From Tenrec ecaudatus (lineage: Eukaryota; Chordata; Mammalia; Afrosoricida; Tenrecidae), in assembly GCF_050624435.1 (NCBI RefSeq), contig NC_134530.1:142454721-142518720 (forward strand): a stretch of DNA of 64,000 nt, written 5' to 3'. The position numbers were made by a program, and so were the translations under genes. The notes beneath the pieces were generated by a model. The model made no database searches and was not told where the DNA came from. It was given only the letters and a program-made list of their open reading frames with translations. Below, piece by piece: positions 10,884 through 22,174 of this stretch; within the stretch, counting starts at the first letter, position 1; each line of letters begins with the position of its first letter.

Positions 10884-13077
10884 CCGTATATACTCGTGTA
10901 TAAGCTGAGTTTTCAGCACAAAAAATGTACTGAAAAACTGGGCTTCGGCTTATACAATGGTCAGTGGTACCCCAGTGAAGTGTAATGTCTCACTGCCCCC
11001 CCCCCAAGGTAACGGGAAGAGAGTCCGTTATCTCACGGATGATTGCCTATTTCTCTGCTGTTCATTCAAAGGCCCGCTGACACTGCAGGGCTTTGAATGT
11101 TTGTCTACTCACATCTAACCAATCAGAGCCGTCCTATGATGTGGACGGCTCCAATTCACAGAAGCACCCGTAGTGATTCATTTACACTGGTAGCTGAACT
11201 GGTAAGGATGTGTCTGTGGCTGCACTCAGTCTCTCTCCTCTGGTCTCTGTTAATTCACATCCTACATCCCCCGCCTGCACGGACTCCCACCCTCTTCCCA
11301 GCTAACACATCGCGGGGAGGCGGGGTGGCGTGGGATTACCAGGAAAGTTCTTTTTCAAAGTATTTTTTTATCCTATTAGAAATGGATACTCTTGAACCAA
11401 AACAAAAATGCCAGTCATATGAGGCTGATTTCAAAATGAAGCTTGTGTCAAGAGCAGGAGAGAGCAATAACAGTAATGCAAGTAGGGAATTCTGTGTTGA
11501 CGAAAAGCAAGTGAGGGAGTGACGGAAAAGGAAGGCTGACTTGGAACAGATTCCAAAAGCTAAAAAAGCTCATCGTGGTTTAACATCTTTTTATGGGTCT
11601 CTAGAGAGTGAATTGCATAAATGGGTTAAGGAGTGTCATCAAAATGGTTACTGTGTAACACACATGTGAATCCACATACGTGCTCTACAAATGGCTAAGG
11701 ATAACAAATATAAAGCACAAGGCATTGAAAAATTTGCTGCGTCAGCAGGATGGTGTACCCGCTTCATGAATAAGTTTGGCCTACTATGTTTGAGACAAAG
11801 AACAAAGACTTCCCAGAAATTGCCACAAGACCTTGAAGAAAAAATTGTTATTCCAGTCATTTATTATAAAACAAAGAGGGATTTATAATTATGACCTGGC
11901 AGATATTGGGAATATGGATGAAACTGCCATGACTTTTAATCTTCCAAGCAACAGAACTGTGGCAAGTTTAGGAGGAAAAAAAAAAACATTTTTCTCAAAA
12001 CCACAGGAAAGGAAAAAAAACACTTTAGTTGTTTCATCATGTTTGGCTAATGGAACTAAGCTGCGTCCTGTCATTATTTTTAAAAGAAAGACCTTGCCTA
12101 AAAAGATCAATTTCCCACCAAGAATTACTGTGCATGCACATGTTAAAGGCTGGATGGATGAAGACGGAACAAAAAAATGGCTGGGAGAAATTTGGAACCA
12201 ACAACCAAGAGCAGCCTTAAAGAAAAAGCCATCATTACTTGTTTGGGATATGTTCAGAGCCCACCTATCGGATGACATTAAAAAAATTGGCAAAATCTAG
12301 TAAAGTTGCTTTAGCCATTATTCCAGGTGGGCTTACATCTGTACTCTGGAGCTATCTTTGAATAAGCCTTTTAAAGACCATGGGCGAAGGATGTGGCATG
12401 AATGGGTATCATCTGGCCAATTCCAACTAACAAAAGGAGGAAATCTCATGAAGCCTGACATAGAGTTAATAGCAAAGTGGGTTCGAGATGCATGGGAAGA
12501 CATTCCAGAAGACATGGTGTGACATGCCTTCCAGAAATGTAGTATTTGTAATGCTATGGATGGCAGTGAAGACTGCACTTTGTATGAAAATGACAGCAGT
12601 GATGGTGATGATGGCGATCTCAGTGAGGACAGCATCTATGATGACCTCACACCAGCTGAAGCTCTGCATTGGGATACGGATGATGATGAGGAATCCAGTT
12701 TTGAAGGATTTCAACTCTTTACATTTTAGTTTGGTTGCTGGTTGAGCTCAGGGAATAGTACTCTTATGGTATCATTGTTGATACCTTATTGTTTTGTTGA
12801 ACCTATTTTCCACTTACTGTGCTGGTTTACTAATGTTAACTGACTTGTTGTCCTTTTATGTCTTTTATTTCAAATAAATATTTAAATACATTACCCCACT
12901 GATGTCTCAATTTTTAGTAATTTTATTTTCATTTGTTTTGATTATTGAAACTCACCAATAGCTTCTGCATTTTCTACCCTAGGCTTATACTCGAGTCAAT
13001 CAGTTTTTCTGGTTTCCCAGGTAATAATTAGGTACCTCGGCTTATGCTCGGGTCAGCTTATATTCGTGTATATACGT
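10884..13077 (+). mobile_element. Nearly complete pogo/Tigger-type DNA transposon (2,194 bp)
   Basis: The left end is CCGTATATACTCGTGTATAA and the right end, inverted, is ACGTATATACACGAATATAA, so both terminal inverted repeats are present. Each is flanked by TA (10882-10883 and 13078-13079), the pogo/Tc1-mariner target duplication. A paralogous uninterrupted repeat at about 25713 reads through the junction (CAATTAGT), which confirms the boundaries. Subterminal copies of GCTTATAC/GCTTATGC follow the ends. The transposase inside is broken, so this copy is dead, but its length shows it descends from an autonomous element. Confidence 0.93.
11382..12729 (+). pseudogene. Broken pogo/Tigger transposase
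   Basis: It starts MDTLEPKQKC. An N-terminal CENP-B/psq-like helix-turn-helix follows, ending KQVRE before an in-frame TGA at 11520. A second stop interrupts near 11667. A frameshift lies around 11850, others lie near 12295 and 12350, and a late TGA is near 12520. DDE landmarks are visible: NMDET (Asp codon 11917-11919) and VWDMFRAH (Asp codon 12247-12249). The segment where the third acidic residue is expected, before SLNKPFKDH-like sequence, is damaged. The C-terminus is acidic (GDDGDLSED), typical of the family. It could not make active transposase as it stands. Confidence 0.92.
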
Positions 13078-13322
13078 TAGTTCTTGTGAGATGGCCCTGC
13101 CAGGTACTTGCCCTCATGACGAGATCACAGAAGAGATGGGTGCTCTAGCAAAGCATGGTGAAGAAATCAGATTAGTGCCCAGTCATTAGAAAAAATAGCG
13201 TCTGGGGTGTTAAGGGCTTGTCTCAAAACAATCAGCCATGTAAGTGAGAAGTCAACTAAGGCTCCATGATAGAAGCATACAGCCTGTGTGATCCAAAGAT
13301 GATACATAATAAAATCCAAATC

Positions 13323-13667
13323 TACCAAGGGCACATGAGGGAGGGGGGAAAGGGGAGGGAGGGAAAAAAAAAAGAGGACCTGATGCAAGGGGCTTAAGTG
13401 GAGAGCAAATGCCTTGAGAATGATTGGGGCAGGGAATGTATGGATGTGCTTTATACAATTGATGTATGTATATGTATGGATGGTGATAAGAGTTGTATGA
13501 GTCCCCAATAAAATGTAAAAAAAGAAAAGAGGAGAAAAAAATGATTAGGGCAAAGACTGTACAGATGTGCTTTATACAATTGATGTATGTATATGTATGA
13601 ACTGTGATAAGAATTGTATGAGCCCCTAATAAATTGTTAAAATTAAAAAATAATAATAATAAAATAA
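13323..13667 (+). mobile_element. Afrotherian L1 3' end, copy 2, with duplicated terminal module
   Basis: A perfect 15-bp target duplication AATAAAATCCAAATC flanks it (13308-13322 and 13668-13682). Two modules with TTTATACAATTGATGTATG are separated by an A-rich linker and the copy ends in an A-rich tail. Confidence 0.92.
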
Positions 13668-13904
13668 AATAAAATCCAAATCAAATCCCAGAGGAAGAAA
13701 CAACGCCAGAGCCTAAATTCCAATACGTAGTTTGTAAAATGTTATGGCTAACGGTTGAAGTCCAGAGTCCAGTTGCAGGGCCCCTGCATGGATTGGTTCT
13801 TGATGAATCCCATGACTGTAGTCCAGGAAAGTGGTGAGCTTATGCTCAGACAAAGAGCATTGCAGAGTGGATTTTAGCAACTGGAGTTAGGCTGGAATGT
13901 AACA

Positions 13905-14560
13905 ACCTATCATTGGATCTCCACCTTTGAACCATTTTGAATATATTCTGGTTTCTAAAATATTTTCTGCTTTCTCTTTGAGATCTTTTATAACTTTAAT
14001 CTTTTCTCCATGTATCATGATGTTGTCTATTGGCCCATTTGTGAGAATTTGGGTCTTCATTACATGAAGTTGTAATCCACAATGAGGGCTGCAGTTCTTA
14101 ATCTTTATTAGCAAATGCTTAAAGTTGTCTCAGTTTTGCAGGTTGTGACATCTGCATATCACAGGTTGTTTATAAGTATTCCTTTGGTCTTAATGCTGCC
14201 TTATTCTTCGGATAGTCCAGTGTCTCTGATTATCTGCTCAGCATACAGATGGAATAAGTACAGTGAAAGCATACCACCCTGATGCGCGCCTTCCTTGATT
14301 TTAAACCTTGAAATGCTCCCTTGTTCTATTCTAACAATGGCCTTGTGGTCCATGTACAATTCCCACATGAGCACAATTAAGTGTTAGGGAATTCCTATTG
14401 TTCACAATATTAACCATGACTTGTGAGCCACACAGTCCAATACCTTCATGTCAGTAAAACCAGAACATATTTGGGGCATTTTCTCCTTTCAGCCAAGATC
14501 CATCTGCCATCAGCAATGATATCTCTGGTTCCATGTCTTCTAATACTGGCTTGATTATCT
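13905..14560 (-). mobile_element. RTE/BovB-like LINE fragment, reverse transcriptase region
   Basis: Minus-strand frames contain NNL, a stop, then YADV where the catalytic YADD box belongs, followed by LQLHVMKTQI and IMIHGEKIKVIKD, matching the order in RTE elements. Stops and frameshifts show it is dead. Confidence 0.75.
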
Positions 14561-14814
14561 GCCAGCTCTCTGCTGCCATCAAGTTGGTCCCCACTCAGGG
14601 TAACAGGATACACAGACCCAAAACCCTTTATGGATCAGACCTTTGTGATTGACTGGGAATCCATTGGCTGGTTGTAATCACCAGTCCTTTCTTGCTAGTT
14701 CACTTTAGGCTGAAAGCTCCCCCTGAAACCTTCTCAACATCATAGAACCAACAAGCCTCCACCGATTGGTGCATTGGCCGAGAACAGAAAGAGAGGGTCA
14801 TGTTTGTAATCCTA

Positions 14815-14975
14815 ATGAGCCCTGCTGGTGTAGTGGTTAAGCATAGCAGTTTGAAACTACCAGCTGCTCCTTGGGAGAAAAACAGGGATTTCTACACTTG
14901 GAAACTCACAGGGGTCATTCTACCCGTCATATAAGGTCACTGTGAGTTGGCATCAACTTGATGGCAATGAGTCTT
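14815..14975 (+). repeat. AfroSINE
   Basis: GAGCCCTGCTGGTGTAGTGG head, GTTTGAAACTACCAGCTGC, and GTTGGCATCAACTTGATGGC tail. Confidence 0.9.
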
Positions 14976-14990
14976 GCTTTTGTTTTTGTA

Positions 14991-15165
14991 ATGAGTCCTG
15001 GGTTATGTGTTAGGCTGCTAGCCACAAAGTGAGAGGTTCAAAACCTCCAGTTACCCTGCAGGAGAAAATTGAGGTTGTCTGCTTTCATAAAGATTAACAG
15101 TCTGGGAAGCCCTCTGTAATGTTGCTGAGTCAGAATTGATTCAATAGCAGTAGGGTGAGTAGCTG
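14991..15165 (+). repeat. AfroSINE, tandem with the preceding copy
   Basis: AATGAGTCCTGGGTTATGTG head, GGTTCAAAACCTCCAGTTAC, and GAGTCAGAATTGATTC tail. Confidence 0.8.
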
Positions 15166-15509
15166 TGGTCTCTGGTGTCCTGAGTGAGAAGAGCTTTAAT
15201 TGGACATCATGTACAGTTATCAAATGTAGATGTGAACTTACTCCTCCCATTCAAGACAGGTCTGTAGAGCCAACCACCCTCTTCTGTTCCTCTACCCATC
15301 CACTCACCCAAGTAAGAGAGAGTTCACGATTGGGTCTGAAAGGGAGGCAAAACAGTTCCCCAGCAAAGAGCTGAAAAATCATTGAGTATCAGCTCATCAC
15401 TAGTTAATAGTACTATAAAGAAAACCAGAATTTTCTGAATTAACCAATACTTGATTAATACTTAGTTCCTAATGTTCTGATTTTTTTCCTTTCTGCCTTG
15501 TAAAAAAGG

Positions 15510-16868
15510 AAAGAATTATGAACAATCCAGAGGAGAGAACAATGGGACCCACAGTTCCAGGGGGACATGGGACAGGGAGAAATGGGGGGGGGGGGAGTAG
15601 GGGACAGCCAACAAACCCAGGGACAAGGGAAGAATAAGTGATCTAAAATTGATGGCAAGGAGGGCATAGGATGCTTGGGGGGTTGGTGCGGGTGGGGCTC
15701 AATCAAGGGCAATGTAGCTGAGAGGAATTACCAAAACCCGAATTAAGGCCGAAGGTGATAGTGGGATGGATGAAAGTAAAAGGAAATAGAGGAAAGAACT
15801 GGGGGGCAAAGGACACTTATAGAGCTCTAAATACAGGCATGTACATATGTAAATACATCTATATACAATGAGAGAGGAATAGATCTATGCACATATATTT
15901 ATTTATCAAGTATTGCGGTAGTGGATGGACATTGTACTCAAGTACTCCCTCAGCACGAGAACAATTTGTTCTACTAACATGGTACTTTGTGATGTTCACC
16001 TTCCTTGACCCAATTGCTGAAGACAAAATGGGTACATAAGCAAATGTGGTGAAGAAAGCTGATGGTGTCTGGCTTTCAAAAGATATAGCATCTGGAGTCT
16101 TAAAGGCTTAAAAATAAACAAGTGGCCATTTAGCTGAGAAGCAACAAAGCCCACATGGAAGAAGCACACAGGCCTACGTGATCATAAGGTATTGATGGGA
16201 TTAGGTATCAAGCATCAAAGACCCAAAACAAAACAAACAAACAAAAGCATATCAATGGGATTGAGGGCGAGAGCAGAATGGAGACTCAAAGCCCATCAGT
16301 AGTCAATTGGACACTCCCACCCTTTCAGAACAGCCACAAGGAAGAGAAGAGCCAGTCAGGGAGGGTGCAGTATAAAAGCATACAACTTTCCTCTAGTTCT
16401 TTAATGCCTCCTGCTCCCACTCCCTACCATGACCCCAATTCTATCTTAGAAATCTGGCTAGACCAGAACATGTATACTGGTACAGATAAGAGCTCACAAC
16501 ACAGGGAATCCAGAACAGATAAATTCCTCAGAACCAATAAAGGGAGCAGAAATACTAGGATGGTAAGGGGTGAGGGAGTAAGGGGGAACTGATCACAATG
16601 ATTGGTGTATGGCCCCCCTCTGAGGAGGATGGACAGCAGAAAAGTGGGTCAGTGTAAGACATTAAAAAAGAAGAATTTATAAATTTTCAAGGGGGTATAG
16701 GGGAGGGAGAGAGGGGGAAAATGAGGAGCTGATGTCAGAGGCTCAAGTACAAAGAAAAATATTTTGAAAAAGATGAGCATGACATATGTATTTGATAAGA
16801 TGGATATATGTATGGATTGTGATAAGAGCTGTAAGAGCCCCAGTAAAATAAAATTTTAATTTAAAAAA
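15510..16868 (+). mobile_element. L1 3' UTR, about 1.36 kb
   Basis: Its inverted counterpart is at 59757-61600. It runs through a G-rich tract, AGGGGAGGGAGAGAGGGGG and GGATTGTGATAAGAGCTGTA, and ends in AATAAAAT plus an A-rich tail. The open frames in it are not genes. Confidence 0.8.
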
Positions 16869-17094
16869 AGAAAGAAATTACTAGAGCTTCACAAAGAGAC
16901 ATCTCCCAAAATCTTGTGCCAGAAAATCCTAAAACAGTCGTCATACAGGTTTTGTTTCTCCAAAGAAAACAAAAATGCTGAAGAGCAAACATTTAAAAGT
17001 ACAGCACAATAATTTGAAAAGTCACTGACTTTGTTCCTTCCTCGATACAACTTTATTCTTTTAAAGCATATTTAACCTTCTCTCTCGCTCTCAA

Positions 17095-17715
17095 TAGCCA
17101 TCATCTCATGATAAATGGAGCAAAGGTTGAAGTTATCAAGGAATTTGTCTTGCTTGGATCCACAATCAATACTCATGTAAACAACAGTCAAGAGTTCAAA
17201 AAGCAAATTGTATTATGTAAATCTGATGCACAAGACCGCTTTAGAAGACTGAAAAACAAGGGTGTTACTTTGAGGACTAAGGTGCGCCTGACCCGAGCCA
17301 TGGCACTTTCATTGCCTCCTATGCCTGTGGAAGTCGGACACTGAACAAAGACGACCACAGTAGAACGACTGCAGTTGAACGGTGGTGCTGGAGAAGATTG
17401 ACAGTGCCACGGACTGCCAAAAGGGCAAACCGATCTGCATTGGAAGAAGTAAGGCCAGAGAGCTCCTTAGAGGCAAGGGTGGTAAGACTTCGTTATCTCA
17501 CATGCTTTGGACATGTTGTCAGGAGAGACTAGTCCCTGGAGTAGTCATCCTGTTTGGTCAAGTGGAGGAGTGACAGAAAAGAGGGAGGCCCTGGGCCAGG
17601 AGGATGGGCGCAGTGGCTGCCTCCATGGGCTTGGGCAGAGAAACCCTTGTGAAGATGGTGTATAGGGACATGAGGCATCAAAGCCGACTCGATGGCACCA
17701 ACCAACTCTGGACAC
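17095..17715 (+). mobile_element. RTE/BovB-like LINE 3' end
   Basis: A 78-codon frame at 17108-17344 contains GAKVEVIKEFVLLGSTI and KVRLTRAM, the thumb/C-terminal region of RTE reverse transcriptases. The nucleotide 3' end reads GCCGACTCGATGGCACCAAC, the same kind of tail carried by AfroSINEs. Confidence 0.85.
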
Positions 17716-18002
17716 AGCTTAGCAGGAATACAACAGGAAGGGAGCGACCCCGGAGGAAGAAGGACCATCACACACGAGGAGACCTCAACACGTCTTCCTC
17801 TTCCGCACCTTTTCCTTCCTGATGCTCCCTGCAGAAGACTCAAGCACCTGACGCCACTTCTGTATTTCCACCCCTTGATAGGATTCCCAACCAGAGTGTT
17901 GCATCTGACGTTGCCCACTTCTCTCCTTCCCCATTTCACCCCCAAGCCCTGAAAAGAGGGTCAACTGTCGATTCTGTTATTGAATCTTCAAACTGGAGCC
18001 AC

Positions 18003-18162
18003 CACCGCCTGCTGTCATGGAGTCAATTCTAGCTCATAGGGACCCTAGAGGTCAGAGTAGAATTGCTCCGTAGGATTTCCCAGGCCATCTTTCTCTCAAG
18101 TGGTTTGAACTGCGGACCTTGGGGTGAGCAGCCCGATATTTAACCTACTAGGCTTCCAGACC
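18003..18162 (-). repeat. AfroSINE
   Basis: TGTCATGGAGTCAATTCTAG, TTTGAACTGCGGACCTTGGG and the head remnant TAGGCTTCCAG. Confidence 0.85.
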
Positions 18163-18180
18163 ATCTTTCAAGCTGCATGT

Positions 18181-18181
<1 letters not shown>

Positions 18182-18220
<39 letters not shown>
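18182..18220. repeat. (CA)n microsatellite
   Basis: About 19 CA units between two AfroSINEs. Confidence 0.99.
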
Positions 18221-18221
<1 letters not shown>

Positions 18222-18224
<3 letters not shown>

Positions 18225-18382
18225 CTCAGTGTCATCAAGGCAATTCTGACTCATAGCAAACCTATAAAGGATTTCTGAGACTTCAATCTCGATGGGACCG
18301 GGCAGCTTTAGATTGGCTGGTGGGCTCACTGGACCTTGTTGTTAGCAGTCTAATGCTTATCCCGCAGTGCCACCAGGGCTGT
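18222..18382 (-). repeat. AfroSINE
   Basis: GTGTCATCAAGGCAATTCTG, TTAGCAGTCTAATGCTTAT and GCCACCAGGGCTG. Confidence 0.8.
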
Positions 18383-19955
18383 TTTTTGAGCTGGATAGAC
18401 AGTGCTCATGCAGCTGTCTGGTCATATCACTCAGGAGCTAGAGCTAGCCATAGAGAAACACACTCCTGGGAACTGGGAACTCGGCAGGTAGAATGACCTG
18501 TTGTTTCATACAAACACACAAAGCTCCTTCTACCCTCTCAGAGCTCACTGCTGGCCAGCACGGCAAGGCTCACTTCTAGACACAGTGTCCTCACACACAG
18601 GAGGACGTTTGAACGCTCGCCTTGAGATAACGTAATAAAGTGACAGTCTGCACATGTTCTCCCTGCATTTCCCCTTTCATCTCCGGCCAGGATCCAGCCC
18701 ATTAAGTATTCTCTCCCCTCAGCGATTTTTAAAGGTGGAAAGCAGAAGTCACTTGGAATCAAAAGCTCTTCTGTCTTTTGCAAACATCTAAGTTACTCGC
18801 AGGGACGATGCAGGGGGAGGGCGCAGGGATGCCTTCAGGATCAAAGAGAAAGGAGGGTGAGCCTGGAGGCTGGGAAGGAGACCAAGGTTAGTGGGTCCAA
18901 GCACTCAGCTTCCTTCCCTTGGCAGCACCCCACTGGAGTGGAAAGACTAGACCCCAGGCACAAGTGCTCCCCCATGCCAAGCACCATACTGCTGCTGGGG
19001 GGAAAAAAAAAAGTCCCACAGCACTAGCTGGTGTGCACGCTGACCAGTATCCAAAGGGCCCTGCTCCTAGGATCCAACCGCAACACTGAGTGACATCAGA
19101 GCTCAGGCTGGATCCAGGTTGGCTTTGTGTGTCCCCATTGGTGCACTGAGGTTCCTACAGGGACCTGCCATGGAAGTGTGACACATTCCTGCAAACGACG
19201 CTGACTGCGGGGCTGGAAATGAAGCAAATCCCTTCAAACCCGAGTCCATGCCTTCTGGAAAGCAGGTATGAAGGGAGGAGTGTACACACACTCTTAGAAG
19301 CCAGCGTGCCCGCCCCAAAGATGTATGTTGGAACCCGGAGCCCTGTCCTCTGCGGAGGCGGGGCCTCCTTGTTATGCTCATGAGCTCATACCCTGAGTGG
19401 GTGCTGTCTCTACCTACTTCTGAGTTAAACAAAGAGATGAGACACAGAAGCATGCCAAGGGGGACAGATGCCACGTGGCAATGGGGGGAGTGGGTTTGCC
19501 AGGGAGCCCCAGGGACCACCCAGAGCTAATCAGAATGGTATTCACACTGCTGCAGCCCTGACTTGACCTACTAACCTCCCCACCTGTGAGAAAATGACGT
19601 TCTGTCCCTTAAAAGCCCCCTCGTGGTGGTTCTTTGGAGGTAGAATCAGGGACAGACACACGCCCCGCTGACTTGCCTGGTCCCTCCCTCCGTATCTGCC
19701 CTCAGATTGCTTTCACTGCAGACACTCCGGACTTCAGGTGGAGCCATTCCACGATCCTCCCCAGGAAGAAGGCAGGCGGGGCCTGAGTTTGATTCCATGC
19801 TGGGCCATCCTCCAGCCTCGGTCAGGGCGGGGCCCGGAGTCGGTGCATCCTGCTCCAGGAACTGCCTCTCAAGCCGAGCCAGGCCCCGCAGATGGACCGA
19901 CTGCACAGACCTGACCTTCGGGGCCCGAGGCGTTCAGCACCAAACCAGGGACGCC
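18383..19955. other. Intergenic sequence, nothing recognised
   Basis: Moderately GC-rich. Overlapping frames on both strands (minus 19103-19519, plus 19707-20006) have no recognisable domains. I do not call a gene. Confidence 0.4.
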
Positions 19956-19959
19956 CCCA

Positions 19960-20125
19960 CCATGGAGCGGATGCCGGCTCACAGTGATGCAGAGTATAGT
20001 TCTTAGAGTTTCCAAGGCTGGACATCTTTACGGAGCAGAGAGCCTCACCATTCGCCCATGAAGGGATCAGTGGGCGGGTTTGAACCGCTAACCTTGTGAG
20101 TGGCAGCCCAGTGCTTATTTAGGCT
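19960..20125 (-). repeat. AfroSINE, first of a four-copy cluster
   Basis: GTTTCCAAGGCTGGACATCT, GGTTTGAACCGCTAACCTTG and GGCAGCCCAGTGCTTATT. Confidence 0.8.
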
Positions 20126-20379
20126 GAATACAGGGCCCACCACAAACCAGTGGACATGCATGTCAGGTCACCAGGATGCCCACCAGCGTCCGTGAAGAGA
20201 CGTCCTCGTGGACATGGGATGCGTCTGGGGCTTGGGCCTCCGCAAAGGCGGGGTGTGCTCTCCAGCACCCCCACCCAGCTCGGCAGGCAGGGGAAGATGG
20301 TCGTTAGTTGCTCCCCTCCACCATATAGCTTCTCCTTCCGTTTTGTCTCCAGATGCACTAGCCCGTGAGAAATAAAATA

Positions 20380-20520
20380 GCAACAGCTCGTGGCCATTGC
20401 ATCGTTCCCACTCACGGCAGCCCCGTGCGTGGCAGAGTAGAAATGTACTTCAGAAGGGTTAATGGGCTGTGATGTTTATGGAAGCAGATCACCAGGCCTT
20501 TCTTCAGCGGCACCACTAGG
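20380..20520 (-). repeat. AfroSINE, second of cluster
   Basis: GGCCATTGCATCGTTCCCAC, GTTTATGGAAGCAGATCACC and CAGCGGCACCACTAGG. Confidence 0.65.
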
Positions 20521-20581
20521 TGAGTTTCCAAGAGTCAATTTTTACGTTAGTTAAAATAAGCACAACAAACAAACAAATCCG

Positions 20582-20762
20582 CCCCCTGCCACTGAGTATA
20601 TTCTGACTCACAGCGACCTTGTATGGGGTGTCTACGACTGTCGATATCTTTGCGGGAGCAAATAGCCTCATTTTTCTCCTACGCAGCAGCTGGTAGGTTT
20701 GAACTGCCACCCTTGTGCTCAGCAGTCTCCATACCACCACCAAGTCACAAGCCATTTATAGG
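20582..20762 (-). repeat. AfroSINE, third of cluster
   Basis: TGCCACTGAGTATATTCTGA, GTAGGTTTGAACTGCCACCC and CAGCAGTCTCCATACC. Confidence 0.85.
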
Positions 20763-20794
20763 AACCACCCAGCGACCTGTGAGCACAACTCACT

Positions 20795-20995
20795 CAACCC
20801 ACTGCCATCAAGGCAGTCCAACTCACCGCGACCCTGTAGGAAGGGCAGACCCGCCCTGTGGGTTTCCAAGACCGATGCTGTTGGCAAGAATAGAAAGCCT
20901 CGTTTTTCTCCCAAGGAGCGGCTGGGGGTTTCAAGCAACTGCAAGTGCTGGCAGTAGCAGCCCAACGTGTAACCATTACACCAGCACAGCTCCCG
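20795..20995 (-). repeat. AfroSINE, fourth of cluster
   Basis: CCCACTGCCATCAAGGCAGT, GGGTTTCCAAGACCGATGCT and CCATTACACCAGCACAGCTC. Confidence 0.9.
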
Positions 20996-21842
20996 GGGCT
21001 GGCAGATTCCTGCCTGGGGATGAGGGCAGCATGGTGCACTTGCACACCAATGCCTGGTGTGACACTAGAGGAGGAAAATAGCGCACAGCCTGTGATCTTT
21101 ATTCGCTGTGAAGGCAAAGCACTGACGTCGTTCCATCTGCGGTGACAGGTCGGAGAGTTGGCAGAGGGAGGAGGAAGTGCCAGCTCTGTGCCCGACCTGG
21201 CTGATGCCCGGCACTGAACCCAGGACTCCACACCTGCCTTCCTGGGGACGATCAAGTGGAATGACTGCGGGAAGTCAGGGAAACGCGCAGTGTCAGATGG
21301 AGCTACGGGAGGAAGGGCTGGGTGGGGTGAGCGTGGGGCTGTGCTGTTTTGCACGTGGAGCTTGTCATCTGACCAGAGTCTCAGGGCCGAGCTGACTCAG
21401 GCTGCTGGGCTCACCCAGGGCCCCGGGGGTGGGGTGGGGGTGGAGGAGTGGTCTAATCTGGTATAACTGGAGTTGGGATGATATTCCTGTTAGAATAGAA
21501 ATTGTCTTGTCTTCTTTTCAAAGTTTGTCCTGAGTCTGTCGTCTGCGTTTGTTATGAATTTTGTTGCGATCCTTTACCTATTCTTCCCCACATTTTCAAG
21601 TTGAGGCTCTGGATTCCCCTTGGCACCAGACTGTGAACCCCAAGGATGGGACCCAATTTGCTAAGTGGGAGACCTACCTGGCTGTCCCATACACATCACC
21701 TCATGCCCAGACTCGTGGCATTGGCAGTAATGAGTGTGGCCATTCAGGAAAGTCCCAAACACGTGGGAAGGCTGCGTGGGGCCAGGGTTTAAAGCATTCG
21801 ATTCACACCTCTGCAGAAGACATTCCCTAGGAAACAGACTCG

Positions 21843-21876
<34 letters not shown>

Positions 21877-22174
21877 ACATGCACGCACGTACACCATCTT
21901 ACAACATTTAAAAAAAACAGACACGTTGTTTAAAAACAAATGTTGTTGTTTTAATATAAATGGGTGCAAATATGCAGTCTGGTCACAAAGAACCTGTCTT
22001 CAATGCTGGGCTTTTTTCAACCGATATATGATCTTCCCCTCCACCTCCCCCCCCCCTCCAAATACAAAATACACAGACAAATCACATTCACACCTTCCAA
22101 ATTTTAAGTAGCAAACAATTTAAAATTCATAATGAACAATGAACAGTTTCATATTTTTCAGCAGTTCAAAATTT
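20996..22174. other. Intergenic sequence just past the end of SLC25A24
   Basis: A GT microsatellite is the only feature recognised. A C-rich tract follows at about 22040-22058. Confidence 0.4.
21844..21874. repeat. (GT)n microsatellite
   Basis: About 15 GT units, then an imperfect ACACATGCACGCACG extension. Confidence 0.99.

Larger units (their letters stand above)
10840..13900 (+). repeat. L1-derived repeat (R2) broken by two later insertions
   Basis: Pieces at 10840-10883, 13080-13322 and 13683-13900 read as one repeat matching 25676-26110. Shared strings include GGACAATTA/GAACAATTA, then GACATGGCC or GAGATGGCC, then AGCGTCTGGGG. The insertions are the pogo element (10884-13077) and an L1 3' end (13323-13667). 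Confidence 0.8.

Noticed and set aside
11833..12300. 155-codon frame as a host gene
   Set aside because: It is the middle part of a pogo transposase lying between terminal inverted repeats, with frameshifts on both sides.
19103..20025. Overlapping long frames on both strands
   Set aside because: GC-rich sequence without recognisable domains and partly overlapping an AfroSINE.
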